Shown here: in pieces, positions 9,654 to 18,759 of the stretch | How the letters are laid out: every line of letters begins with the position of its first letter | Position numbering within the stretch: the stretch's first letter is position 1 | NCBI GenBank assembly: GCA_020697295.1 | Contig: JAJFBF010000010.1 | Coordinates: forward strand, 1 to 64,000 | From: Moraxellaceae bacterium | GTDB lineage: Bacteria > Pseudomonadota > Gammaproteobacteria > Pseudomonadales > Moraxellaceae | Direction: 5' to 3' | DNA length: 64,000 bases | Made by a program: the position numbers and the translations under genes | Notes under the pieces: model-generated | The model's database searches: none | Seen by the model: the letters and a program-made list of their open reading frames with translations, nothing else | What the model was told of the DNA's origin: nothing

Positions 9654-10491
9654 CAACCTACTTGTCGCATTTGACGCGCTCGCACCAATGTGTGAAGTAT
9701 CTGCTCCGCTTTGTTTGGCGGCAAGGGAGGGACTGCTGGAGTCCTTTCAAGATTTGCATGCAATCTGCACGAGTATCGGCCTTCCCCAGGCGAGAGCAGG
9801 AGATGTTGAGCGTGCTTTGATGGCAGGTGAGGAGGCTGGCTTGTTTAGCAAGGCAACGCACATGCGATGGAGAGTGCTTGATCTTGAAAAAGTTAGCCAA
9901 ATTGCCCCTCTTCTTCAGGGAGCGCAGCTATATAAATTGCGAATTCACAGAGACATAGATGTGGTAGATGTTGTTTTAACAAAGCCGCCAGCCCCTAGTC
10001 AGGTTTCTCTCAAGTTGGAGGAGATGCTAATGAGCAGCCGCGGCTTCAAGGATACTAAGCAGCTTCTTCCAGCCATATCAGAAAAGGCTGAGAGGTCTTT
10101 CACCGTGATGACGCCCTATCTTGATAGTGTTGGCGCGTCAATCGTATTGAATCTGTTTGAACTTGCGCCCGCGCCGGATAAGTGCCTAGTCCTGCGCACT
10201 TTGAAAGACGGAGCAGAGCCGCCTGGTTTGTCAGGTATCAGTTCGCGCCTCTTAGAGCTCGGGGTTCGGGTGATGAACTTCAAGCTGGATCGTCCCAATG
10301 CGCCGGGTAATGAGACGTTTCATGCCAAGGTAGTTCTTGCAGATGCTGATGCAGCTTATGTGGGCTCGTCCAATATGAATCAGTGGTCTTTTGAATATTC
10401 CCTTGAGCTTGGTCTGTATGTAAGAGGCGGCGCTGCTGCGCGAATCGCGACCCTAATTGATGCGGTAAAGGCAGTGTCTAGCCCTATGTAG
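9637..10491 (+). CDS. drmC: DISARM phospholipase-D-like protein DrmC
   Basis: A 284-residue PLD-superfamily protein. The C-terminal HKD motif is complete: H229-A-K231, then D236, then GSSNMNQWS. I see only one clear HKD motif, so it may act as a dimer, like small PLD nucleases. DrmC is the third common DISARM gene; in published work it is the least essential for protection. ATG 9637 has GGAAG upstream and overlaps the end of drmB by 17 bp; a second ATG at 9646 is possible. The next gene converges from the other strand only 23 bp away, so this is the last gene of the DISARM transcript. Confidence 0.88.
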   Translation: MALMSSNLLVAFDALAPMCEVSAPLCLAAREGLLESFQDLHAICTSIGLPQARAGDVERALMAGEEAGLFSKATHMRWRVLDLEKVSQIAPLLQGAQLYKLRIHRDIDVVDVVLTKPPAPSQVSLKLEEMLMSSRGFKDTKQLLPAISEKAERSFTVMTPYLDSVGASIVLNLFELAPAPDKCLVLRTLKDGAEPPGLSGISSRLLELGVRVMNFKLDRPNAPGNETFHAKVVLADADAAYVGSSNMNQWSFEYSLELGLYVRGGAAARIATLIDAVKAVSSPM

Positions 10492-10514
10492 AGGCCGCAT
10501 CATCTCCTGCTGAC

Positions 10515-11780
10515 TCACGCTCCGTTTCGAAATCTGTTGGGAAGCAACTGAAGAGGAATCTCTCGTATCCATTTCCTTGAGGTGCGCAGTCCGCCCCCCA
10601 TCGAAGCAGCCACTTGGCTCATCCAGAGCTCTCGTTCCTCGGCGGATGCGCTACTGAGGAAGGCGAGTATTTTTGCGGAGGCGTCAGGGTCAGCTCTTGT
10701 CAGGGATGGCAGCCCAAGTCTTAGATAGAGATTGAACGTACTCGAACTCGCTGCTCCAATCAGATGTCTGGATTTTTCGTAGCTTCCCCCCGCGCGAATA
10801 TAGGCATCAAAGGCGCGATCCCTCAGTTCGATATCTTTCTGCTCCCGGACCCGTAGAGCGCGCTGCTTGCCATGGAGCATGCGTGACAACAGTCCCTTGT
10901 CCGTGAGCCCAAGAACCGATAGGGCAAGAATAATCGAGTACGGCGAGCACGAGGTTCCAAAGAGGGCCGCGTCGATGGCTGGGCAATAAATATAAGGTGC
11001 ACCGTCGGCAATCTTAGGAAAGTAGAGTTTCAGCCACGCACAAGGGGTCTTCTCTCGAGCCTGGTCGCTGATCCGGGAGCCCTTTCCCGGGATCCTTGAC
11101 CTCAGCTGATGGTTCTCCACCCCCTGCGTCAGCAGCGCGCCGACCCTCGCTTTGGTTGTACGCTTCCCGGTCGCCAGTATCCATAACGCTATGCTTGCGT
11201 AGGCACGAACGACAGGGTCCATGGAGTAGAGGGTTGGCGCCTGATCGAGGCAATCCGGTTGCCTCAACCAGTAGCCGGGGCATGCCGAATACGGCATGGC
11301 CTTCTTCACTCTGCGTATGGGCTGCTCATGCAGCGGGCACCAATGAAGTCCGCGGATTTGGTGGGTCCGGCGCCAATAAGAGAAGCCATAGGTGGCCGTA
11401 TCTTCTTCGACGCAGGCAGGACAGAGCCCGGCAGGCTGTTGCAGCCGCAGGAGTGCCGTCCGCTGCCGAAGGTGGCTTTCGTGCATATAGCTCTCGGCCC
11501 GCTCCGGGGTCGGCGCGCACAGATGCTCGATTGGACATAGCGTGTGGCGAGCGAGGTAGGTGTTTGCCTCCATTCCCGAAAGCAGGGCGGCTCTCTGGAA
11601 GATCTCGAGGGGCGAGAAGCTGATGGATTGTTCAGGGGAGCGAGCGGTCAAGCGCCTGATGAAGTGCTCAATTGAGCCTGAGGCGTTGAGGCAGGCCAGG
11701 CGCCCGACGTGTCCAGCAATGAACTCTTCTGGTAGGGGCGAAGCTGCCACTAGCTGCGCTGGTATGGGCGGCTGGTACAT
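10515..11780 (-). CDS. tniQ: TniQ-family transposon target-site protein
   Basis: This ~421-residue protein has the TniQ architecture: an N-terminal LPEEFIAGHVGRLA stretch, which is the usual 'E-S-...-R-L' opening, and then a zinc-finger module with CPACVEED and WCPLHEQPIRR (CxxC...CxxH) near residues 125-165. The C-terminal half is helical and includes an HTH-like segment (AGGSYEKSRHLIG). TniQ/TnsD proteins pick the target site and recruit TnsC. It lies 106 bp downstream of the larger TnsD-like gene on the same strand and divergent from tnsABC. ATG 11780 was taken; a GTG immediately before it (11783) is equally possible, and no strong ribosome site is visible. Confidence 0.82.
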   Translation of the reverse strand: MYQPPIPAQLVAASPLPEEFIAGHVGRLACLNASGSIEHFIRRLTARSPEQSISFSPLEIFQRAALLSGMEANTYLARHTLCPIEHLCAPTPERAESYMHESHLRQRTALLRLQQPAGLCPACVEEDTATYGFSYWRRTHQIRGLHWCPLHEQPIRRVKKAMPYSACPGYWLRQPDCLDQAPTLYSMDPVVRAYASIALWILATGKRTTKARVGALLTQGVENHQLRSRIPGKGSRISDQAREKTPCAWLKLYFPKIADGAPYIYCPAIDAALFGTSCSPYSIILALSVLGLTDKGLLSRMLHGKQRALRVREQKDIELRDRAFDAYIRAGGSYEKSRHLIGAASSSTFNLYLRLGLPSLTRADPDASAKILAFLSSASAEERELWMSQVAASMGGGLRTSRKWIREIPLQLLPNRFRNGA

Positions 11781-11886
11781 CACATTTGATGCAAGTGATT
11801 TCCATGCCCTGACTGTAGCGCCGACGATCCGCTGGGTTGGGGGAGATTCGTTGTGGCTCTGATGCCGTTGGAAACCGATCCTGACG

Positions 11887-13605
11887 TCAGTGGTGTTGTC
11901 GACGTCGCACGGGCGCCAATAGCGCGCTCGTCATCGGTAGGCGGTCCAGCTGTCCCAGCTTCGCCTTGAGTGCAGGGACCGCTTGATACACCCGTTGCAG
12001 TGTGGCGCGGGCACCCAGGTCCTCGATGGCCTGTGATACGAGCCGGGAGAGTTCTGCGTCCCGATGCCTCCAGTTCGTGCCGGCATGGTTGCCAGCGGGG
12101 ACTTTGGGGAGGGTGGCGATCTGCCCCTGCAGCCACGCCCGGTCGTTACGATAGAGCCAGGCGTACGCGGCAGGTGCGAGGGCCCTGATTGCCTTCGCAC
12201 CGAGCGTGGTCTTCCGCTTGGATGCCGAGGACCACGCGTGGCGAGCGTCAGCTTGTGCCCGGGCATGGCGGGCGGCATGCCAGGCCGTCTGTAGGCCCAC
12301 TTCAGTTCTCAGCAGCCGGGTTACCGTCTGAACCGATACTTGATGACGAGTTGCCGCCTCTGCCTTGTCTGTTCCTCTTCTCAATGCCTTTACGAGCGCA
12401 GCGCGTTTGGGTTTCGTCAGCTGCTTTGGGCGTCGCCCTACGGTGACGCCCGCCGCGGTTGCCCACGCCATCACGGTACCGGTATCCACACCGACAGAGA
12501 GGGCCACTGATCGGCATGAAGTTGCGCCATTCTTGAGCAGCGCGAGGGCGGCCGCTTTACGCGGATGGGAGCGAATGGTCTTGAGGCTGGCGGCTGGGCC
12601 TGTTGTACCTGGCGTCGCGGCCGAGCGACGATGGCTCTCAAACGACTTCCGGAAAGCCTGCCACCCGCCAAAGAGGAACTCGATTGCGGCGAGATGCCAG
12701 AGGGGGTGTGTGAGCATCCGATGGACGCTGACCAGCCGCGTCAGCATGGCGCTTGCTTGGGCTTCGGTGGCGGGCAGCGCTTGTAGCTCATCAAGATGAC
12801 GCAGCGGCCGATAGCTATCCACCAATGCTTGGGCAGCAAGAGCATGGTGGACGCGCCCCCCTTTCGCGAATCCCGCCTGCTCAAGCGCCTCAAGATAAGT
12901 CGCCCTCAATGCTGGCTGGTCGAGCAGGTAGCCCGGCGGCAGGCGATGTAGTGCCGTCGCCCCCTCGGCCAATTTCACTAATCGACCCGTTACCAGCGAC
13001 GACGGGCTCTGCAACGGCGACCGCCAAGTGGTCCCGCTTGGGAGCAGCCAGTGGAAGCGCCCAACGCCGTTACTCTTCAAGCGGCTTTCCTGCAGGGGCT
13101 CGCCATGATGTGGGCAGACCCAGGCCCCGGGCAGCTGGTGGGACACATGCCAGTAGGCCACTTGGTAGACATGACGATCCTCAGTCCGGCAAACCGGGCA
13201 ACTCTTGAGGGGATGATGGGCGCGAAAGCGCGACGTCAGCAGGCCGAGGCGATATTTCAGGGAACCGATGGCGTCGCCGGCCATGGCCGCCATCGCCACA
13301 TCCGCAAAGGCTGGCGGACGCAGCGGCAAGTAAAACCCGAGCAGGGTGTGGTCGCGGATGATGCTGGATGGAGAGCCGAGCCGGTCGGGGGCGATCTGGG
13401 AAAAGTGGCTCAGGCGGGCGGGAAGGTCGTGTTGGCTGCCCTGCCTGGGATGGCCGAATAGCGCCAGGCAGGTGCTGCGGTCTGCGGCGTGGCCTGCTAG
13501 TACATGAATACGTGAGCAAATGCTGAATACGGTTTCGTCTGGTAGCCAGTTTGGCACCACTTGTCGGGCGTCTGTAACACCTGTCTCGGGCCGCGGCTTG
13601 CGCAC
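11887..13605 (-). CDS. tnsD: TnsD-like TniQ-family target selector
   Basis: A ~572-residue member of the TniQ/TnsD family. The N-terminus has PNWLPDETVFSICSRIHVLAG, and the zinc module is CPVCRTEDRHVYQVAYWHVS followed by VCPHHGEP. The long C-terminal part contains two HTH-like repeats (CRSVALSVGVDTGTVMAWA and EAATRHQVSVQTVTRLLR), as expected for a protein that binds a specific attachment site. Having both a TnsD-like and a shorter TniQ protein suggests two targeting pathways, one for a fixed chromosomal site and one for other sites. GTG 13605 is preferred because AAGGGG lies 9 bases upstream; TTG 13614 is an alternative. The gene is divergent from the XRE gene at 13751. Confidence 0.83.
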   Translation of the reverse strand: MRKPRPETGVTDARQVVPNWLPDETVFSICSRIHVLAGHAADRSTCLALFGHPRQGSQHDLPARLSHFSQIAPDRLGSPSSIIRDHTLLGFYLPLRPPAFADVAMAAMAGDAIGSLKYRLGLLTSRFRAHHPLKSCPVCRTEDRHVYQVAYWHVSHQLPGAWVCPHHGEPLQESRLKSNGVGRFHWLLPSGTTWRSPLQSPSSLVTGRLVKLAEGATALHRLPPGYLLDQPALRATYLEALEQAGFAKGGRVHHALAAQALVDSYRPLRHLDELQALPATEAQASAMLTRLVSVHRMLTHPLWHLAAIEFLFGGWQAFRKSFESHRRSAATPGTTGPAASLKTIRSHPRKAAALALLKNGATSCRSVALSVGVDTGTVMAWATAAGVTVGRRPKQLTKPKRAALVKALRRGTDKAEAATRHQVSVQTVTRLLRTEVGLQTAWHAARHARAQADARHAWSSASKRKTTLGAKAIRALAPAAYAWLYRNDRAWLQGQIATLPKVPAGNHAGTNWRHRDAELSRLVSQAIEDLGARATLQRVYQAVPALKAKLGQLDRLPMTSALLAPVRRRQHH

Positions 13606-13750
13606 GGTTCCCAACCCCTTGAAAAGTTTAGCGAATACCGGCGGTATGGATTTAATTCTTCAAAAACAATGACATACGAATAAATATGGCATTGCGAGGG
13701 GCGCATTCCTAGCCCATAGTTTTTCCAATTCAGGAAATCCGACATCTGTC

Positions 13751-14152
13751 ATGAGCGAAAGTCTCGGTGACTACCTCAAGCGCTTACGAGTGTCGCGGCG
13801 GTTGAACCAACAGTCGTTGGCGATCCGACTTTGTATTGGCGCGCCCTACCTGAGCCGCCTTGAGCACGGAAAGAAGCTCTACCTCAATGACGTCCTTATG
13901 GCGCGCTTGGAAGAGGCTCTGAGCCTGTCACCGGAAGAGCGGCAGCGTCTCGGCAGTCTCCGGGACGCCGCCGTCGGTCGCATCCCGATCGCACCGGACA
14001 CCAGCTATGCCGCCGTGGACCTGATCAAGCTCATGGCTGACGCTGCGCCGAGTCTGAGTGAGGCTCAGTTGGGCACCATTCGGGAATCCGTACAGTGCAT
14101 GCTCAAGATGATCGCGCTTACGGAGGATAGAGAAATGACTGCGCAGAAATGA
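13751..14152 (+). CDS. XRE-family HTH regulator of the transposon core
   Basis: A 133-residue protein with an N-terminal lambda-repressor-like HTH (LGDYLKRLRVSRRLNQQSLA then IGAPYLSRLEHGKK, residues ~4-55) and a helical C-terminal part that may dimerise. It lies between the divergent tnsD and the tnsABC operon, with ~145 bp of A+T-rich sequence before it, an ideal place for a repressor acting on both directions. A perfect 12-bp stem-loop starts one base after its stop codon. Function as the transposition regulator is inferred from position only. Confidence 0.75.
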   Translation: MSESLGDYLKRLRVSRRLNQQSLAIRLCIGAPYLSRLEHGKKLYLNDVLMARLEEALSLSPEERQRLGSLRDAAVGRIPIAPDTSYAAVDLIKLMADAAPSLSEAQLGTIRESVQCMLKMIALTEDREMTAQK

Positions 14153-14180
14153 CAAGGGCCACTCCGTGGAGTGGCCCTTG
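14153..14180 (+). terminator. Perfect 12-bp stem-loop after the XRE gene
   Basis: CAAGGGCCACTC and GAGTGGCCCTTG flank a CGTG loop, starting right after the TGA of the regulator gene. No T-run follows, so it may stabilise or attenuate the transcript rather than terminate it fully; tnsA starts 165 bp further on. Confidence 0.45.
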
Positions 14181-14344
14181 GGAGCAGGCATCCTTCGATA
14201 CCCACACCTCGCACGTTCAGTATCGAAGTGCCTTCCTCCCCCGTCAATACCGGTGTCGCACGACTTTTGCGCGATCCAGGGCGCCGGCTTGCCTGCAGTG
14301 GGCAAGTGGCAAGGCTAGCCACGACTCTGTCGGGGAGCACAGCG

Positions 14345-15304
14345 ATGGGAAAACGTCTTACGGAAGCGCGGTTGCGCACAATCGTGGAGCGGCAGTGTCC
14401 GCCAAAATGGGGAGTGGCGTACGAGCCAGCGATACAGGTCTGCACCAGCGAGGCGCCGCCCATTAGCCGGCCCTCGGTACTGAATAGCCGGCGCCTGGGC
14501 CGGACGGTTCATGTGCTGTCACAGCCGGAGCGCCATGCCGCCTTGCTGGCTCTCTATCATCCAGGTCTGCGGGACCTGCATGAGCAGAGGATGCTGTCGC
14601 CGAGCCAGATCGAGCATCCCCTCACCACGTATCCTGGGTTGATGCAGGTTGGGCTGTCCTACTCTCGGGGAACGCGCGCAAGCGCGGAGGACCTCCGATG
14701 TCTCGGCCAGCATCCCTGGGTTTGGGCGGCGGACACGGGGGAGCGCATCGCGTTTCCCTACATTGGTGACTTTCTACTCTTCCTCGAAGACCGGGATGGG
14801 CTGTATTGCATCAACTGGACGGTCAAGAAATCAGCTGCCGGCTTCGATCGGAGCCCGATCGATATCCGCGCTGCCTTGATTGCGGAAGAGCGCGGTAGCC
14901 AAGCCGTCGCCAACCGGCATCGGATTGAAGAATGCTATTACCAGGAGTTCGGAATCCGGACGGAACGGGTGACCGGCGATGCAATTCCCCACAGCCTGGC
15001 GTGTACTCTGGATCAGCTCTTCACATGGGAGCGGCGTGATGACCATCTGACACCCTCGCAACGAGCCTGGCTTCTATCTGAAGCCAGGGTGCTGGTGGTC
15101 AGGGGAGAGGTCATCACTGCGCACATCCCCCGACTGCAGAGCGAGCTTGGTTGTGGTCCCTACGATGTCCTCTGCGCCATCTATCAGGGCATCTGGACGC
15201 GAGCCATCCGGGTAGACCTGTTCTCGTCGATCTGCATCGACGCGCCGTTGGAGCCAGAGCGGAACGATGTACTGCTCCACTATGCCCATTGGTTCCAACG
15301 CTAG
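14345..15304 (+). CDS. tnsA: TnsA-like transposon endonuclease
   Basis: This 319-residue protein resembles the TnsA endonuclease, which cuts the 5' ends of the element. The restriction-enzyme-like core shows YIGDFLLFLEDRDG followed by YCINWTVKKS, corresponding to the catalytic Asp and the beta-strand with the catalytic Lys; an upstream Glu occurs in the helix RDLHEQRML. The Gln usually found two residues before the Lys is not conserved (NWTVK). I chose ATG 14345 because GGGGAG lies 7 bases upstream; the frame is open further upstream, but that part has no ribosome site. It is 2 bp from tnsB. The size is slightly larger than Tn7 TnsA (273 aa). Confidence 0.78.
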   Translation: MGKRLTEARLRTIVERQCPPKWGVAYEPAIQVCTSEAPPISRPSVLNSRRLGRTVHVLSQPERHAALLALYHPGLRDLHEQRMLSPSQIEHPLTTYPGLMQVGLSYSRGTRASAEDLRCLGQHPWVWAADTGERIAFPYIGDFLLFLEDRDGLYCINWTVKKSAAGFDRSPIDIRAALIAEERGSQAVANRHRIEECYYQEFGIRTERVTGDAIPHSLACTLDQLFTWERRDDHLTPSQRAWLLSEARVLVVRGEVITAHIPRLQSELGCGPYDVLCAIYQGIWTRAIRVDLFSSICIDAPLEPERNDVLLHYAHWFQR

Positions 15305-15306
15305 TC

Positions 15307-17337
15307 ATGGCCATCGGGTCACAGCTCATCGCGAGGGAAGGCTTACTTGGCCTGGAAAAGGGCCTTGTGTACTACCTGCTGTCCAACTACGGCCGGGATC
15401 CAGTTACCAGAATGATCACCTTTCTGGGGCAGGGAGCTGCCGCCCGGGCGCACTTTGTTAGCATTCCGCGGCGTGCCTTTGAGGAAGCCCTGCAGCGCGG
15501 TGATATCGAGGGCGCGGCGGTTCAGCACCGCCTACCCCCTTGGCTGTGGGAAAGCGAAGATGCCATTTTGGGTAGCGACGTCGAAGCCATCGCGCCCTGG
15601 AACGAATTTCACCGGGAAACCATTGCCTACCGTCTCGAATCGATCAGAGGGCTGCTGGAGGCCGACCGTGACCTGCTGGGAGCCACGAATCCCATGGCAG
15701 CGATCTCCAGGTGCCTAAAAAAGCTGGACTCGAAGGGGAACGCCACGCGCATTGCCAAGTGGTATTTCGTCTTCATTCTGCATGGCAGAGATCCGAAGGC
15801 CTTGTTGCCTGAGACGTTTAGGTGCGGGCGCTGGCCTCGAACCAGGGGTCGCCACGCAGGACGAAAATTCGGTCGGCCCTCTTCCCGGCGCGGTCGCAAG
15901 CATGGATACGCTGTTACCGAAGACCTGGCCGGTGCCATCGTGGCGGCATTTCTAAGGCATGCGCGAGAGTGCAAGTCATGGACGCAGATCTATGTGAAAG
16001 CGATGGAGCGCGACTTTCGCTGCACGGTCGGGACAGATGTGGCGACAAAAAAGCTGGTCTTCATTCAGCCGGAGGGCCAGCCATTCCCGACGCTAGAACA
16101 GTTCAAGTACTGCGTACGGAAGCGATTCGACCAGGAGGCAATTGACCGGATCAAGTATGGGAGCCACTACGTACACAATCGACTCAAGGCTGATGAGGGA
16201 GCCTACGCCGAGGCGGTCGCCAACCTGATGGAGAGGGTCGAGTTTGACGGCTACTACGTGAAGGAGCTGCCGAGAAGCATTGACGGTGACGGCTCAATGC
16301 CGCCGCTTTGTGTCATTCGGGCCGTTTGCGTTAGAACCAAAGCGATTGTGGGCGTCGGGATTTCCTTCTGGAAAGAGCGAGAATCGGCGTACCGCGATTG
16401 CCTTTTCTCGATGGCGGTCAGCAAGAAGGAGTTCTGCGCTCTGTTTGGCCTTGAGATCGGCGAGTCTGAATGGCCCTGCATCGGGCTGCCGGGCATGCTG
16501 ATTATTGACCGGGGACCAGGGATGGCTCTCCTTAAGGACATTCAGAAACTTGAGCTTTCGGTGATCAACGTCACGCCAACGGGTAAGGGGCAGGCAAAGG
16601 CTTCGGTTGAAACCCATCACCCCAAAAGGCTCCGGAAGATGGAGGGCCATGAATTCATCCAGAGTGATCTCAATTACTTCCAGCTCGTCAAGCAGGAGTT
16701 GAATCGCGCGCTGATCGATAACCACACGGCGAATGTCCGCCATCTCTTTACGTTCGAGATGATCTCTAAGGTGTCTGGCTTTTCCCCGATGGATTTGTGG
16801 AATTACCTGGAGAAGAACTACCGGAATGACGCTGAGCAGATTTCATTTGAAACGGCCGTCAGGCGGTTGCTCAAGCCTAAGACGGTGATGATCAAGCAGG
16901 ACGGAATCCATCATCATAAGCTGAAATACACGTCCACTGTGCTGAAGCAGGCTGGGTTCTTCGACACCATCGCACGCGGCGCACCTGCTGAGACCACAGC
17001 ATATGTGCTGGAAGCATGCCTGCGCAGGATATGGGTGGATGTCAATGGGCGGCTGCATGCCGTTGATGTGGTGCCGCCGACGCGCGACGCCACGAGTCTT
17101 CTCCGTATGTCTCATCCGGATGCCGAAAGATTCAATGAGTTAGCTTCAGAAATCAGCCCTGACTCCGAGGAGCATAAACTGGCCTATCGCTTGATGCGCG
17201 CAAAGAGCTTTCGGGAGGACACGGGAAAGGAGTACGACAATAGCCAGATCAGGAAGGGGCGAGCAAAGCCCGCGAAAAGCGCCAGGGACGAACTGAGGGA
17301 GATCGGGAAATACTCCGGGCGCGGGGTCGAGAAATGA
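15307..17337 (+). CDS. tnsB: TnsB-like DDE transposase
   Basis: A 676-residue transposase of the Mu/TnsB family, which binds the element ends and joins the 3' ends to target DNA. The catalytic triad is visible: D314 (VEFDGYY), D401 (MLIIDRGPGM) and E435 (GQAKASVETHHPK), with 33 residues between the second Asp and the Glu. N-terminal helical DNA-binding domains fill residues 1-290, and a Mu-C-like beta-barrel plus a basic tail (RKGRAKPAKSARDEL) ends the protein. It starts 2 bp after tnsA and overlaps tnsC by ATGA. Confidence 0.9.
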   Translation: MAIGSQLIAREGLLGLEKGLVYYLLSNYGRDPVTRMITFLGQGAAARAHFVSIPRRAFEEALQRGDIEGAAVQHRLPPWLWESEDAILGSDVEAIAPWNEFHRETIAYRLESIRGLLEADRDLLGATNPMAAISRCLKKLDSKGNATRIAKWYFVFILHGRDPKALLPETFRCGRWPRTRGRHAGRKFGRPSSRRGRKHGYAVTEDLAGAIVAAFLRHARECKSWTQIYVKAMERDFRCTVGTDVATKKLVFIQPEGQPFPTLEQFKYCVRKRFDQEAIDRIKYGSHYVHNRLKADEGAYAEAVANLMERVEFDGYYVKELPRSIDGDGSMPPLCVIRAVCVRTKAIVGVGISFWKERESAYRDCLFSMAVSKKEFCALFGLEIGESEWPCIGLPGMLIIDRGPGMALLKDIQKLELSVINVTPTGKGQAKASVETHHPKRLRKMEGHEFIQSDLNYFQLVKQELNRALIDNHTANVRHLFTFEMISKVSGFSPMDLWNYLEKNYRNDAEQISFETAVRRLLKPKTVMIKQDGIHHHKLKYTSTVLKQAGFFDTIARGAPAETTAYVLEACLRRIWVDVNGRLHAVDVVPPTRDATSLLRMSHPDAERFNELASEISPDSEEHKLAYRLMRAKSFREDTGKEYDNSQIRKGRAKPAKSARDELREIGKYSGRGVEK

Positions 17338-18695
17338 CCAAGTCGCCGTGGGTCGAGCGGTTTGCAGGGCTCGACTGCCGTGAGGCCCTACGTCGCAAGG
17401 TCGCCAGGCGTCCGGAGGTCTTCATTGCTGACCGCAAGTTATCTGAAGATGAGATTGCGACTGGCATGAAAGATGCTTTGATGCAGATCTACCTGCCCAG
17501 TGAGCAGGCGCTGACCACCATGCAGCGGTTCATCCGCAGTGCCCGGCATTACTGCCGGCAGCAGTTTTCCGGAACGAAGGCGTTTCTCGAAAAGGTCTAC
17601 GAAACTCCGCCGCCCGCCGACGACACCTTTCCAACCTGTGTAACAGGACCGGCGGGGGTGGGTAAGAGTGCCTTTCTGCGGGCGCTGATGACGGCCATGC
17701 CTTCTCCTCAGGATATTGAGGTGGGGTCGGGTCATGGTTCATTCTTTACCCAGGCGGCTTGGGGGGTTCACGTTCGTCCCCAACAGCAATCTTTGGATCT
17801 CCTTCGCCAGCTATTACGGTCGCCGGGCGAGGCCGACACCAAGCCTTCTCATGAGGTGGCAAAAAAACTGGTGCTGAAGAAGGCGATTCGGCAGGGCATA
17901 GCGCTCATCATCGTTGATGAGCTTCAGTTCATGGCCAAAGGAGATAATGCGACCTCAAGAATATCGACGACCATTCAGGACTTCGCCTCGATAAATCCGC
18001 CGATGATTTATGCGGCCAACTTCAGCATGGTGCACAAGCTGCTCCGGCAAGCGCCGCAATTTACCCAGAGGTTCCTTTCCAATCCTGTAGTCATCGAGGC
18101 CGACGAACCATGCAGCGAGGATTGGATCCTGTACCTCGAGGAGTGTCGACGTGTAGCCGGAGGGTGCCTGGAGATCGACCCGGACCGCGATGCATGGGAG
18201 ATATTCAACTATACCGCTGGCCTGAAGCGGCTCGTTATCGATCTCTTTCACCTTGCCTACTTGAGCGCGCGACAGTCGGGGCGGCAGTCGGTCCGGTTGC
18301 CTGACCTGGATGCAGCGTATAGGTCGAGGAGTTATGCAGCCTATCGGCGGACGGTGGAAATCACGCGCCGGCAGGAAATTGAAGGGCGTTGCCTGGATGA
18401 AGACTACTGGTGTCCCTTTGAGGGGGCTGACAGGAAGGGGTCGCGCGCCGTCCAGTGGCGGAGATGGGAGGAAGAGCGCTTTGCGCAAAAGTTGATTGAT
18501 GCGCAAAGTACTCTCCATGAGTTGAAGGAACGGGGTGCGGACAAGAAGCAACAAGCCAAGTCAGGGACGGAGCCCGTTCCAGCGCGTGCAGAGGCGTCGC
18601 CGCCTCCCGCTCGGAAGGAAAAGGGGCAAGAGGTCTTCGACGACTTCAAGCGGCGGAATAGCTATGCCTCGAGGTCAAAGAAAAAGAGTAATTGA
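17334..18695 (+). CDS. tnsC: TnsC-like AAA+ ATPase, transposition regulator
   Basis: A 453-residue AAA+ ATPase. Walker A is TGPAGVGKSAF (around residues 103-113) and Walker B is LIIVDELQFM (around 190-199), followed by a sensor-like region with TQRFLSNPVVIEAD. TnsC links the TniQ/TnsD target complex to the TnsAB transposase. The last ~80 residues are charged and low in complexity and probably disordered; they may hold the TnsA/B interaction tail. It overlaps tnsB by 4 bp (ATGA). The next gene starts 64 bp downstream with its own ribosome site. Confidence 0.88.
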   Translation: MTKSPWVERFAGLDCREALRRKVARRPEVFIADRKLSEDEIATGMKDALMQIYLPSEQALTTMQRFIRSARHYCRQQFSGTKAFLEKVYETPPPADDTFPTCVTGPAGVGKSAFLRALMTAMPSPQDIEVGSGHGSFFTQAAWGVHVRPQQQSLDLLRQLLRSPGEADTKPSHEVAKKLVLKKAIRQGIALIIVDELQFMAKGDNATSRISTTIQDFASINPPMIYAANFSMVHKLLRQAPQFTQRFLSNPVVIEADEPCSEDWILYLEECRRVAGGCLEIDPDRDAWEIFNYTAGLKRLVIDLFHLAYLSARQSGRQSVRLPDLDAAYRSRSYAAYRRTVEITRRQEIEGRCLDEDYWCPFEGADRKGSRAVQWRRWEEERFAQKLIDAQSTLHELKERGADKKQQAKSGTEPVPARAEASPPPARKEKGQEVFDDFKRRNSYASRSKKKSN

Positions 18696-18759
18696 GGGGC
18701 GTGCTTGGGCGGGGTCGTCGCCACTTGGCCGCTAAAGCCTATGAGGGTGGGAGGGGAAG

